A stretch of 34,423 bases of DNA, taken from Blattabacterium cuenoti (GTDB taxonomy: Bacteria > Bacteroidota > Bacteroidia > Flavobacteriales > Blattabacteriaceae). Below are positions 1-8,482 of this stretch, piece after piece (positions within the stretch are counted from its first letter, which is position 1; every line of letters begins with the position of its first letter). The stretch lies in NCBI RefSeq assembly GCF_014251555.1, contig NZ_CP059190.1, positions 108,919 through 143,341 of the forward strand, given 5' to 3'. The translations under genes were made by a program, and so were the position numbers. Below the pieces are notes generated by a model. It was not told the origin of the DNA and did no database searches. It saw only the letters and a program-made list of their open reading frames with translations.

Positions 1-636
1 TAATTTATTTTCAATAAACATGAGATATTTTTCTACGTTTTTTCTATACAAAAAAAAAGGATATTTATTTTCTATTTTTTTTAAAAAATGTTTAGAATTT
101 TTGTATTGATTCATAGAAAAACTTAATAATGCAGCTTTATAATAATAAAGAGGAGTAGTGATTTCATTTTCTCTGATATTTGCCGCAATAATATAATTTT
201 TTAAGGCTTCTTTTTTATTTTTCATTTGTGTAAAAGCATCACCTATCATTCCATATTTTATAGCAGGTAAAATTTCATCTTTTGCAGAAAAATTTTTCAT
301 CATTTTGATAGATTCTTTATAATAACCCAATTTATAATAACAAATCCCTGCATAAAATTTAGAAATATTTCCTGCTTTTGTAAAAGGATATTTGGAAGCG
401 ATACCAGAAAATCCTAAATAATTAATTTTATCCTTTTTTCTATTTAAAGCTTTATTTATAAAACCTTGGTAAAGATATTGTTGAGCATAATTCAATTCTT
501 TCATAGCTTTTTTTTCTGAAGAGAATAAAAATAATTTTTTGAAAAAAAAAGATATCCCAATTCCTATTATTAATAGAAATATGACCGAAAAAAAAATTGT
601 ATTCTTTTTTGTTAAACGTTTTTTTATTTCATTCAT
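1..636 (-). CDS. TPR-like membrane-anchored protein, 3' end outside window
   Basis: An open frame begins with ATG at 636 and runs without a stop to base 1, giving 212 codons, so the C-terminus lies outside the window. Residues 1-11 are basic (MNEIKKRLTKK). A hydrophobic segment follows at about 13-32 (TIFFSVIFLLIIGIGISFFF), which suggests a single N-terminal membrane anchor with the rest outside the cytoplasm. The remainder has helical repeats of the TPR kind, for example GNISKFYAGICYYKLGYYKE and ALKNYIIAANIRENE. It resembles the small TPR (YfgM-like) proteins common in Flavobacteria, whose partners are poorly known. The gene starts 40 bp after the gldE stop on the same strand, so it could be transcribed with gldE. 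Family assignment rests on repeat pattern and remembered relatives, and no precise function can be given. Confidence 0.72.
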   Translation of the reverse strand, partial: MNEIKKRLTKKNTIFFSVIFLLIIGIGISFFFKKLFLFSSEKKAMKELNYAQQYLYQGFINKALNRKKDKINYLGFSGIASKYPFTKAGNISKFYAGICYYKLGYYKESIKMMKNFSAKDEILPAIKYGMIGDAFTQMKNKKEALKNYIIAANIRENEITTPLYYYKAALLSFSMNQYKNSKHFLKKIENKYPFFLYRKNVEKYLMFIENKL

Positions 637-676
637 TATACATAATAAAGTAGAACTACTATAAATTTAATTAATT

Positions 677-2005
677 CTAATTAGTTTTTTTTCTTATTAC
701 TTCTATGGTTTTTATTCTTTTATTATCTATACTTCTTATAAGAAAAGAATAATTTATAAAATTTATCTTCTGTTTTTTTTTTGGAAATTCTTTATTTATT
801 TCCATGATGAAACCACCTAAAGTATCTGCTTCTCCTTTTTTTTTCTCAAAAAAAACTTCTTCTTTAATTTCCATAATTCGATAGAAATTAATTAAGGAAG
901 TTTTTCCATCAAATAAATAATTATTTTGATTTAATTTAGAATAAGACATATCTTCTTCATCAAATTCATCAACAATATCTCCTACTATTTCCTCAATCAC
1001 ATCTTCAAGAGTAATTAAGCCACAAGTTCCTCCATATTCATCTACTACAATGGCTAAATGAATTTTTCTTTTTTTAAAATCATTTAAAAGATCATCTATC
1101 TTTTTTTTTTCTGGAACAAAAAAAGGGGGATGAATTAATCGAGTCCATTTAAAATTTTTATCATAAATAAATGGAAGAAGATCTTTAGCAAAAAGAACTC
1201 CTTCTATATCATCAATGCTATCTTTATAAACAGGTATACGAGAATATCCTTGATAACGAACTAATTCTAAAACATTAGAAAAAATTGTGTTACTATTTAT
1301 AGCAAACATATCTATTCTTGGAGTCATAATTTGATGTGTTTCTGTATTTCCAAAATCAACAATTCTTTGCAAGAATTGACATTCTTTAACATTTTTTTGA
1401 TTTGATGATGTGATTTTCAATGCTTTTGAAAGTTGATCAACAGAAATTAGATTCTTTTTTTTAATCACCTTTTTTTCTATAAACTTTGAAATAAAAATTA
1501 TTGTCCTGCTAATAGGATCTAGAATATTACTAAGAAATATCAATGGTTTTGACATAAAAATTGCAAAACGAAAATTATTTTTACTAGCATATATTTTAGG
1601 GATTATTTCTCCGAATAAAAGCAAAATAAAAGTAAGAAGCCCCACTTCTAAAAAAAAATTAATAGGAATATGAAACTGATTATAAACAATCAAACATTCA
1701 TTTTTTAAGAACTCTGTTATTAAATAGGAACTTAATATCACGATTCCAATATTAGAAAAATTGTTGGATATTAATATTGTTGCCAAGAGTTTTTTTCTAT
1801 TTCTAAGAATTTTTAATACAAGATTTCCTTTATGAGAGTTTTTTTTTCTCTCTCTGTCAATAGTTTTTTTTTCAAGACAAAAAAAAGCAGTTTCTGATCC
1901 AGATATTAGTGCAGAAAATAATAGAAGTATTATTATTAATGCAAAATAAAAAACTAAATATAAAGTACTTTCTAAAAAAACATTCGTCGAAGATTCTTTT
2001 TTCAA
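677..2005 (-). CDS. gldE: GldE-like CNNM/CBS-domain membrane protein (CorC/HlyC family)
   Basis: The 442-residue protein has the full architecture of the hemolysin C/CorC family. A DUF21/CNNM membrane domain lies at about 15-195 and includes a GEIIPK motif. A pair of CBS domains follows at about 210-345 (containing RIPVYKDSIDDIEGVLFAKD and VVDEYGGTCGLITLEDVIEE), and a C-terminal CorC/HlyC domain lies at about 360-440. Family members are linked to Mg2+/Co2+ homeostasis. In Flavobacteria the copy next to mutY is called GldE and supports gliding. The mutY neighbourhood is the main reason for choosing gldE here. A reduced endosymbiont is unlikely to glide, so an ion-transport or envelope role is more plausible. 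The ssb gene usually found between mutY and gldE, and the gldD that usually follows, are not here. Confidence 0.88.
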   Translation of the reverse strand: MKKESSTNVFLESTLYLVFYFALIIILLLFSALISGSETAFFCLEKKTIDRERKKNSHKGNLVLKILRNRKKLLATILISNNFSNIGIVILSSYLITEFLKNECLIVYNQFHIPINFFLEVGLLTFILLLFGEIIPKIYASKNNFRFAIFMSKPLIFLSNILDPISRTIIFISKFIEKKVIKKKNLISVDQLSKALKITSSNQKNVKECQFLQRIVDFGNTETHQIMTPRIDMFAINSNTIFSNVLELVRYQGYSRIPVYKDSIDDIEGVLFAKDLLPFIYDKNFKWTRLIHPPFFVPEKKKIDDLLNDFKKRKIHLAIVVDEYGGTCGLITLEDVIEEIVGDIVDEFDEEDMSYSKLNQNNYLFDGKTSLINFYRIMEIKEEVFFEKKKGEADTLGGFIMEINKEFPKKKQKINFINYSFLIRSIDNKRIKTIEVIRKKTN

Positions 2006-2089
2006 TAGATTAAATTTTGATGATAATTTTTAGAAAAAAAAAATTGCGAAAATAAAATTGTATATATAATCCATTTGATGAGTTCATCA

Positions 2090-3133
2090 TTAAATCATTT
2101 TCTCATGTTTTAAAAAAAAGATAATAGGACTAGGAAAAGGATACTTTCCTATTTCATCATGTGGGACAAAAAAAAAATTATCAAAAAATATCTTTTTTCG
2201 TAAAATTTCACAATTCAAAAATTGAATAGATAAAATTTGATGAGTTATTTGATGTTTGATTTCATAAGTAATCATAAGATTAGAAAAAACAATTTTAAAT
2301 CTTTTCCAAACTTTATCTTTAATTTCATGAACAGTCAGATTTTTTTTTGATTCTATCAAAGGAAAATCATAAAGTCCTTTCCATATATCTTTGGAAGATC
2401 TTTTATTGAGACAAATATTTTTATTTTGATCATATATGAAAATATAATAAAAAAATCTATGTTTTAGAACGGATTTTTTTATTCTTTTTACAGGAAGTTT
2501 GTATACAGTATCATTTTTAATGGAAAAACAAGAATCTTTTACTGGACATAATAGACATTTTGTATTTTTTGGAGTACATAAAATAGAACCTATATCCATA
2601 ATTGCTTGATTAAAAATCCCCGGATATTCAGAATCCATCATTTTTAAAATGATAATTCTAAACAGATTTTTTGTAGCAGCAGATGTTATATCATCGTATA
2701 TTCCCAAATATCTGGAAAATACTCTGTAGGCATTTCCGTCAACAGCTGGAATCATTTCATTAAAACATATAGATGCAATAGCGGCTCCTGTATATGGACC
2801 TATTCCTTTATATTTTATTAGCTCTTCATATTTTTTTGGAAAAAGATTGTCTTTTTTTAAACTTTTAGCAAAAGAATGTAAATTTCTTGCTCTGGAATAA
2901 TAACCTAATCCTTCCCATTCTTTTAACACATTCTTTTCCTCGGCTTGAGCTAATTTTTCTAAATTTGGAAATTTTTTTATAAAATTTGAATAATATTTTA
3001 CGATTTTCGAAACTCTTGTTTGTTGCAACATAAATTCTGAAACTAATATATAATATGGATTTTTAGTTTCTCTCCAAGGAAGTTTTCTATAATTTTTTTC
3101 GTACCAATTTATTATTTTTTTAGAAAAATCCAT
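2090..3133 (-). CDS. mutY: A/G-specific adenine DNA glycosylase
   Basis: MutY removes adenine mispaired with 8-oxoguanine. The 347-residue protein has the usual length. The catalytic Glu is E33 in VSEFMLQQTR, the helix-hairpin-helix is near 108-118 (YKGIGPYTGAA), and the catalytic Asp is D132 in PAVDGNAYRV. The 4Fe-4S ligands C186, C193, C196 and C202 have the C-x6-C-x2-C-x5-C spacing expected of the family. A NUDIX-like C-terminal domain that reads 8-oxoG occupies about 225-345. All key residues are present, so the enzyme is probably active. It is divergent from hup, with 82 bp between the two starts, and lies upstream of gldE with an 84-bp gap. Keeping MutY means this lineage still repairs oxidative mispairs despite genome reduction. 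Confidence 0.96.
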   Translation of the reverse strand: MDFSKKIINWYEKNYRKLPWRETKNPYYILVSEFMLQQTRVSKIVKYYSNFIKKFPNLEKLAQAEEKNVLKEWEGLGYYSRARNLHSFAKSLKKDNLFPKKYEELIKYKGIGPYTGAAIASICFNEMIPAVDGNAYRVFSRYLGIYDDITSAATKNLFRIIILKMMDSEYPGIFNQAIMDIGSILCTPKNTKCLLCPVKDSCFSIKNDTVYKLPVKRIKKSVLKHRFFYYIFIYDQNKNICLNKRSSKDIWKGLYDFPLIESKKNLTVHEIKDKVWKRFKIVFSNLMITYEIKHQITHQILSIQFLNCEILRKKIFFDNFFFVPHDEIGKYPFPSPIIFFLKHEKMI

Positions 3134-3215
3134 ACATGTTTAATTTTAGAGCAATTTTATAAAAAATTGGTATATTTAGGAAACCGAATTTTGTTATTCG
3201 ATATAATGATTTAAC

Positions 3216-3509
3216 ATGACAAAAGCAGATATAATAACAGAAATCATATCAGAAACTGGATCTGAGAGGATTGATACGCAAAAGGTGATAGAAGCATTTA
3301 TGAAAAAAATAAAACAAAGCCTCACTTCGGGAGAAAATGTTTATTTAAGAGGATTCGGATCATTTATTATTAAATATCGAGCAAGAAAACTGGGACGTCA
3401 TATTTCAAAGGATGAATCTATTGTAATTCCTGCGCATAACATTCCAGCATTTAAGCCTGCAAAATCTTTTACCGAATTAGTAAAGAAAAATGTTCCTATA
3501 AAAAAATGA
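3216..3509 (+). CDS. hup: HU/IHF-family DNA-binding protein
   Basis: This 97-residue protein has the standard HU/IHF fold. N-terminal helices come first (MTKADIITEIISE..., then VIEAFMKKIKQSL), followed by the RGFGSF strand and a beta-arm with the Pro-containing tip IPAHNIPAFKPAKSF. It would bend and compact the chromosome as a dimer. The ATG start gives exactly the family N-terminus (MTKADII). It opens a plus-strand run with the 29-aa ORF and rng, which is also the order in free-living Bacteroidetes as far as I recall. With few nucleoid proteins expected in such a genome, it is probably a main one. Whether it acts as HU or an IHF-like protein cannot be told from sequence alone. Confidence 0.95.
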   Translation: MTKADIITEIISETGSERIDTQKVIEAFMKKIKQSLTSGENVYLRGFGSFIIKYRARKLGRHISKDESIVIPAHNIPAFKPAKSFTELVKKNVPIKK

Positions 3510-3556
3510 TTATCAATGTATAATGTAGAAAGATGAATCAATAACGATCTAAAATT

Positions 3557-3646
3557 ATGCCCAACGGAAAAAAAAGAAAAAGACGTAAAATAGCTACCCA
3601 TAAAAGAAAAAAAAGAAATAGAAAAAATAGACATAAAAAAAAATAA
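3557..3646 (+). CDS. 29-aa Lys/Arg-rich protein between hup and rng
   Basis: ATG at 3557 opens 29 codons ending in TAA at 3644-3646. The product begins MPNGKKRKRRKIATHKRKK and ends with NRHKKK. About two thirds of its residues are Lys or Arg and it has no acidic residue. It lies between hup (stop at 3509) and rng (start at 3710) on the same strand. I recall almost identical tiny ORFs at this same place in many free-living Bacteroidetes, which argues for a real gene. Size and charge resemble tiny rRNA-binding ribosomal proteins, but it does not resemble the THX sequences I know. A ribosome or RNA-binding role is inference only. Confidence 0.75.
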   Translation: MPNGKKRKRRKIATHKRKKRNRKNRHKKK

Positions 3647-3709
3647 AATTTCATTAAATTATTGTCATTTCTAAAACTTTTTTTCCTTGTTTTTGTGTAT
3701 GATGAATAT

Positions 3710-5239
3710 ATGAATAAAGAGTTAATTATAAATGCAGAAAAACAAGAAGTAAAGATCGCTCTTTTAGAAGAAGGTAAATTACTAGAGCTTCATCGAGATG
3801 TTTTCAATCAAAAATTCTCTGTAGGAGATATCTATTTAGGAATAGTAAAAAAGATTTTGTATGGATTAAATGCTGCCATTATCGACATAGGACATTCAAA
3901 AGGTGCTTTTTTACATTATAACGATATTGGATTTCAAATAAATAAAATGTTAGAGTTAATTTCTATGAAAAAAAAATTTTTATCTAACAATTTTGAAAAA
4001 TTTGAAAAAAAAGAAAGTATAAATTCTATAGATAAGATATTACATCCTGGCCAAAAAATTTTAGTTCAAATTTCTAAAGAACCGATTTCTAATAAAGGAC
4101 CAAAATTAACTGCAAAAATCTGTATACCAGGAAGGTATTTAGTTCTTGTTCCTTTTTCAGAAAAAATTTCTATTTCTAAAAAAATAAAAAATGCAAAAGA
4201 AAAAAGTAGGTTGCTTTCCTACATAAAGAAGATAAAACCTAATGAATTTGGTCTTATCATTCGTACAGCATCCTATAATAAAATAGGAAAATTTTTGAAT
4301 GAAGAACTGATTTTCTTAATCACAAAATGGAAAAAAACATTAAAAAATTTGATCAAATTACCTCCAGTTAGGGTTTTAAGTGAAATGAGCAAAACTTCTT
4401 GTTTATTAAGAGATACATTCAACGATGATTTAAAATCTATTGATTGTAATAATAGTTTTATTTGTCAAGAAATTCATTCATATTTATCTTTAATTGCTCC
4501 GGAAAAAACTAACATAATTAAATATTATAAAGGAAATATTCCCATATTTGAAAAATATGGAATAGAAAAACAAATACAAATTTTTTTGGGTCAAAATGTT
4601 CCTCTTGAAAATGGAGCTTATCTTATTATAGAACACACTGAAGCTCTGCATGTTATAGATGTTAATAGTGGAATGAATAATCATATGAAAAAAAATTGTA
4701 CAGAATCGGAGAGAATTGATAATATATTAAAAGTTAATCTATTAGCAGCAACCGAAATAGCCAGACAACTTAGATTAAGAGACATGGGAGGTATAATTGT
4801 AGTGGATTTTATAGATATGTCTGAACCTATTCAGAGGAAACAGTTATATGAACATTTAAAGGAAAAAATGAAAAATGACAGAGCAAAACACAAAATTTTA
4901 CCACCAAACAAATTTGGTTTAGTTCAATTTACTCGTCATAGAGTAAGACCTGAATTGAAAGTCAATAATGAAAAATCTGAAGATTCTCCTGTAAATTATA
5001 TTCATCGTTTAGAATTTGTTATAGAATCTATTATAAGAAATAAAAATCATCAGGGAATACAATTGCATATACATTCTTTCGTTTCAGCCTATTTGAAAAA
5101 AGGATTTCCTTCTATTCAACAAAAATGGTTGTTAAAATATAAAAAATGGATTAAAATCATTCCAAGAGACACGTTTGGATATACGGAATATCAAGTAATC
5201 AATAAAAATCATGAAATTATATCCTCTTCTTTTCATTGA
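3710..5239 (+). CDS. rng: Ribonuclease E/G family endoribonuclease
   Basis: The 509-residue protein (starting MNKELIINAEKQEVKIALLE) is an RNase G-length enzyme for rRNA maturation and mRNA decay. A split S1 RNA-binding domain comes first (GDIYLGIVKKILYGLNAAIID... and later HPGQKILVQISKEP). The DNase I-like catalytic domain carries both metal-binding aspartates, in HVIDVNSG and in GGIIVVDFIDM. The frame is open back to a TTG at 3662, but ATG 3710 gives the normal family N-terminus and was chosen. The CPxCxG zinc-link found in enterobacterial RNase E/G is absent. I believe this also holds in other Bacteroidetes copies. There is no degradosome-type C-terminal tail. It follows the 29-aa ORF and precedes tRNA-Leu by 30 bp, so it may be cotranscribed with both. 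Confidence 0.95.
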   Translation: MNKELIINAEKQEVKIALLEEGKLLELHRDVFNQKFSVGDIYLGIVKKILYGLNAAIIDIGHSKGAFLHYNDIGFQINKMLELISMKKKFLSNNFEKFEKKESINSIDKILHPGQKILVQISKEPISNKGPKLTAKICIPGRYLVLVPFSEKISISKKIKNAKEKSRLLSYIKKIKPNEFGLIIRTASYNKIGKFLNEELIFLITKWKKTLKNLIKLPPVRVLSEMSKTSCLLRDTFNDDLKSIDCNNSFICQEIHSYLSLIAPEKTNIIKYYKGNIPIFEKYGIEKQIQIFLGQNVPLENGAYLIIEHTEALHVIDVNSGMNNHMKKNCTESERIDNILKVNLLAATEIARQLRLRDMGGIIVVDFIDMSEPIQRKQLYEHLKEKMKNDRAKHKILPPNKFGLVQFTRHRVRPELKVNNEKSEDSPVNYIHRLEFVIESIIRNKNHQGIQLHIHSFVSAYLKKGFPSIQQKWLLKYKKWIKIIPRDTFGYTEYQVINKNHEIISSSFH

Positions 5240-5269
5240 TTTTATCAACAAAAAAAATTATTATTTGTT

Positions 5270-5352
5270 GTGGGCGTGGTGAAAATGGTAGACACGTCAG
5301 ACTTAGGATCTGATGCCTATTAGGCGTAAGGGTTCGAATCCCTTCGCCCGCA
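5270..5352 (+). tRNA. tRNA-Leu(UAG)
   Basis: A class II tRNA of 83 nt. Acceptor strands GTGGGCG (5270-5276) and CGCCCGC (5345-5351) pair with one G-U, and the discriminator is A5352. The anticodon loop CTTAGGA is closed by TCAGA/TCTGA and gives anticodon UAG, which reads CUN leucine codons. A long variable arm (TGCCTATTAGGCGT) and a TTCGAAT T-loop follow. The 3' CCA is not encoded and must be added by a CCA-adding enzyme. The gene ends one base before the minus-strand gltA stop codon. Confidence 0.96.
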
Positions 5353-5353
5353 T

Positions 5354-6601
5354 TTATATTATATTCCTTTTTTTGTATCCTATATAAATTTGTCTGGGTC
5401 TTACTATGGGATCTCTATTCAATTTCATTTCTTTCCAATGAGCCATCCATCCTGGTAATCTTCCTAAGGCAAACATCACAGTGAACATATCATTTGGAAT
5501 GCCTATAGCTTTATAAATAATTCCAGAATAAAAATCAATATTAGGATAAAGTTTTTTTTCCACAAAATAAGAATCTTGAAGGGCTTTTTCTTCAAGACTT
5601 TTTGCCAATTCTAAAATTGGATCAAAAATTTCTAATTTTTTGATAAGATTTTCAGCTACTTTTTTTGCTATTTCCGCTCTAGGATCAAAATTTTTATAAA
5701 TTCTGTGTCCAAATCCCATTAATCGAAATGGATCTTTCTTATTTTTTGCTTTTTCTACCCATTTCTTTATATTCCCTCCACTTCTTAAAATAGTTTCTAA
5801 CATTTCAATTACAGCTTGATTAGCTCCTCCATGCAATCTTCCCCAAAGAGCGCTAATTCCTGCAGATACAGATGAAAATAGTCCTGAATGAGCAGAACTC
5901 AATAAACGGACAGTGGTTGTTGAGCAATTTTGCTCATGATCAGCATGCAATATTAATAATTTATCCAAAGCATCCGTAATAATCGGATTTTGTTGATAAG
6001 ATTTATTGGGAACAGAAAAAAACATTTTTAATAAATTGGAAGTATAATCAAGATTATGATCTGCATAAGAAGGAGGAAGTCCGACTTTTTTTCTATAAGT
6101 TAAAGCAGCCAATATGGGAAGTTTAGCTAAAAGATGAAGATACTGATCTTCTTCTTGTAGACAATTTGTAAATGCAGTTAAAACATAGGTTAAAGAAGAT
6201 AATATTCCCATTGGATGATAATTATCAGGTACTTTATCAAGTATTTGATAGATTTTATGATTAATATAATTGAATTTTTTTATTTTTTCAGAGAAAGATT
6301 TTAATTGTGCAGTATTGGGGAGTTCTCCATTTAAAATTAGATAACTCGTTTCCATAAACGAACACTTATTAATAATTTGTTCAATAGGATATCCTCTATA
6401 TAAAAGCTCTCCTTTTTCGCCATCTATAAAACTGATAGAGCTTTTGGCAATTCCCGTATTTTTTAATCCTGGATCAAATGTGATAAAATCTGTATTTTCT
6501 CTTAGATTAGAAATATTAATGGCTTTTTCGTAAAAAGTTCCTTTAACTACAGGAAGCTTATAATGACATCCATTGATCTCGAAATGAACAACACTACACA
6601 T
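5354..6601 (-). CDS. gltA: Citrate synthase
   Basis: Citrate synthase condenses oxaloacetate and acetyl-CoA at the entry of the TCA cycle. At 415 residues it is near the usual length of about 430. Catalytic residues are present: H257 in RLHGGAN, H299 in GFGHRIYK and D356 in NIDFYSG. The N-terminal beta domain (GCHYKLPVVKGT) and the segment GELLYRGYPIEQII also fit the bacterial type. The enzyme appears intact. Together with fumC nearby it supports a retained TCA route, relevant because some Blattabacterium strains are reported to have lost the citrate synthase part of the cycle. Its 3' end meets tRNA-Leu tail to tail. The 45-bp gap to the GHMP kinase gene holds only AT-rich spacer. Confidence 0.97.
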   Translation of the reverse strand: MCSVVHFEINGCHYKLPVVKGTFYEKAINISNLRENTDFITFDPGLKNTGIAKSSISFIDGEKGELLYRGYPIEQIINKCSFMETSYLILNGELPNTAQLKSFSEKIKKFNYINHKIYQILDKVPDNYHPMGILSSLTYVLTAFTNCLQEEDQYLHLLAKLPILAALTYRKKVGLPPSYADHNLDYTSNLLKMFFSVPNKSYQQNPIITDALDKLLILHADHEQNCSTTTVRLLSSAHSGLFSSVSAGISALWGRLHGGANQAVIEMLETILRSGGNIKKWVEKAKNKKDPFRLMGFGHRIYKNFDPRAEIAKKVAENLIKKLEIFDPILELAKSLEEKALQDSYFVEKKLYPNIDFYSGIIYKAIGIPNDMFTVMFALGRLPGWMAHWKEMKLNRDPIVRPRQIYIGYKKRNII

Positions 6602-6646
6602 AGAAAATAAATTTTAAATATATAATATAAATAAAATGTAGCTCAA

Positions 6647-7570
6647 TTAGATAATCATCTCATCAAATGAAATTAGAGTGTGAAATCCCTTCTTAGAAAA
6701 ATAATTTTTCATTCCTTTCCTAAAGCTTATCAAAACAAAATCTCCACCCCAAGCTCCTAAACTTTTAACTAATCCTAAATAATCTGGAAAATATGTTTCT
6801 TTTATAGTAGGAATATTCAATATTTTTGATATAATCATCTCATGTTTCAGTAATAATTCTTCAAATTCTTCTAATGTTTTACAAAAAGTAATTTTTTGAG
6901 TAATAGAAGATATAGACTCAATACTTTGACTGGATATATTTTTTTTGGAACGAAAAAATTGTATTCCATCACAAGTATTTTGTTTTTTATTGAGATGCAG
7001 AAAAAAAAGTTGATCTTTAAATGGAGGATTAAAATTTATAGGAATAATATGAGGTTTTTTGTTATGTAATTTATAAATTATTGGTTTTGAATTTGAAACA
7101 CAAGCTATATCATAACCACTTCCTGGAAAATTATTTCCTAATAACATATATGGATCTATTTTAGCCCACTTCGCTATGTTATGAATTAAAGTAGAACTAC
7201 TTCCCAATCCCCAATTTCTAGGAAATTCTAGTTTTGTTTCGACATGTATTCCCAATGAATTATGAAGAAAATTTTTTTGAATTTTTTTGGATCTTAATAA
7301 TAAATCTCTTAAATTTTTTGCTATCTTTTTTTCTGTTTCATAACAAATTTCTAAAGAAGGAAGTTTGAAAATGACTTCAAACCAAGGTCTATTAATTTCA
7401 TCATAACTCTTCCAATGCAAAACAGAAGATATATTCCGTAATATAGTTAATGATTGTCCTTTAATTGTAGGTAAAGCTAAACCACAAGCACCACATAAAA
7501 TAAAATATTCTCCTGTTAACAAAAGTTTTCCATGACTATAAAAAAAGTTATCATGTTGATGCATGATCAC
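6647..7570 (-). CDS. GHMP-superfamily kinase, GYDIA type
   Basis: The 307-residue protein shows GHMP kinase features: an N-terminal strand region (HGKLLLTGEYFILCG), the nucleotide-binding PRNWGLGSSSTLI motif, and a GSGYDIACV motif typical of a Bacteroidetes subgroup known as the GYDIA family. Substrates of this subgroup are, to my knowledge, not settled. GHMP enzymes phosphorylate mevalonate, homoserine, galactose and similar small molecules. The gene overlaps the end of fabD by 20 bp on the same strand, indicating translational coupling and suggesting a lipid or isoprenoid link, though that is inference. ATG 7570 or the in-frame ATG two codons later (7564) could be the start, and both lie inside the fabD tail. 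No key motif appears lost. Confidence 0.85.
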   Translation of the reverse strand: MIMHQHDNFFYSHGKLLLTGEYFILCGACGLALPTIKGQSLTILRNISSVLHWKSYDEINRPWFEVIFKLPSLEICYETEKKIAKNLRDLLLRSKKIQKNFLHNSLGIHVETKLEFPRNWGLGSSSTLIHNIAKWAKIDPYMLLGNNFPGSGYDIACVSNSKPIIYKLHNKKPHIIPINFNPPFKDQLFFLHLNKKQNTCDGIQFFRSKKNISSQSIESISSITQKITFCKTLEEFEELLLKHEMIISKILNIPTIKETYFPDYLGLVKSLGAWGGDFVLISFRKGMKNYFSKKGFHTLISFDEMII

Positions 7571-8447
7571 ATGGTTTTATATTTTTTTTTGCAAAATTTC
7601 TTGAAATTTTTCTAATTAAACCTTGTAATATTTTTCCTGGACCTATTTCTGTAAATGAAATAGCTCCATGAGCAATCATGTTTTCTATAGATTGTTTCCA
7701 TTTTACAGGAGAAGTCAATTGTTTGATCAGATTTTTTTTTATATCGTTAGATTTTATAACTGATTGAGCTGTTACATTTTGATATATTGGACATTTAGAA
7801 TCTTGAAAAGAAATTTTGTTTATAAATTTTTTTAATTTTTTCCTGGCTGGTTCCATGATGGGAGAATGAAATGCTCCATGAACAGGAAGAATGAATATTC
7901 TTTTAGCTCCTATTTTTTCTAAAGAAGAACAAACTCTTTTAAGAGCTTTATATTCTCCAGAAATGACTAACTGTTCAGGTGCATTATAATTAGACGGAAC
8001 AATAATTCCACTATCCTTTTTGCAAATTTCTTCTATAATGGAATCTTCCAAACCAAACACCACAGCCATACCTCCATGGATAGATTCACAGATTTCTTGC
8101 ATTATTGAAGCTCTTAGATTGACTAATCTCAAACCATTTTCAAAAGAGAATACATCAATTGCAGCTAAAGCAGAAAATTCACCAAGAGAATGACCAGCTA
8201 CCATATCAGGTTCAAAATTATTTGATATTTTTGCTTTTATAACTGAATATATATAAATTGCAAGTTGTGTGTATTTTGTTTGTTTTAAAATATTCATAGT
8301 TCCTTCAAACATTATAGATGTGATTCTAAATCCTAAAACTTCATCAGATAATTGGAATAATTTTCTTGCCAAATGAGAATTTTTGTATAAGTTTTTTCCC
8401 ATTCCTATAAATTGAGATCCTTGACCAGGAAATAGATAAGCTTTCAT
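7551..8447 (-). CDS. fabD: Malonyl-CoA:ACP transacylase
   Basis: FabD moves malonyl groups from CoA to acyl carrier protein for fatty-acid elongation. The 298-residue protein starts with MKAYLFPGQGSQFIGMG, the typical oxyanion-hole start. It has the nucleophile S87 in GHSLGEFSAL and the catalytic histidine H194 in GAFHSPIMEP. The Gln-containing YQNVTAQ segment is also present. The gene is divergent from tatD, with 35 bp between starts, and overlaps the GHMP kinase gene at its 3' end. With accB and accC in the window, it shows that type II fatty-acid synthesis is retained. Confidence 0.97.
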   Translation of the reverse strand: MKAYLFPGQGSQFIGMGKNLYKNSHLARKLFQLSDEVLGFRITSIMFEGTMNILKQTKYTQLAIYIYSVIKAKISNNFEPDMVAGHSLGEFSALAAIDVFSFENGLRLVNLRASIMQEICESIHGGMAVVFGLEDSIIEEICKKDSGIIVPSNYNAPEQLVISGEYKALKRVCSSLEKIGAKRIFILPVHGAFHSPIMEPARKKLKKFINKISFQDSKCPIYQNVTAQSVIKSNDIKKNLIKQLTSPVKWKQSIENMIAHGAISFTEIGPGKILQGLIRKISRNFAKKNIKPCDHAST

Positions 8448-8482
8448 AAAGAATAAAAAATTTTATTAAAATTAATAATTAT

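Noticed and set aside
3398-3634. 78-codon minus-strand frame over hup and the 29-aa ORF
   Set aside because: A shadow frame opposite a conserved HU gene and the small basic ORF, with no family features.
3662-3709. TTG-initiated N-terminal extension of rng
   Set aside because: The 16 extra residues are hydrophobic and unlike the family. ATG 3710 gives the expected RNase G start.
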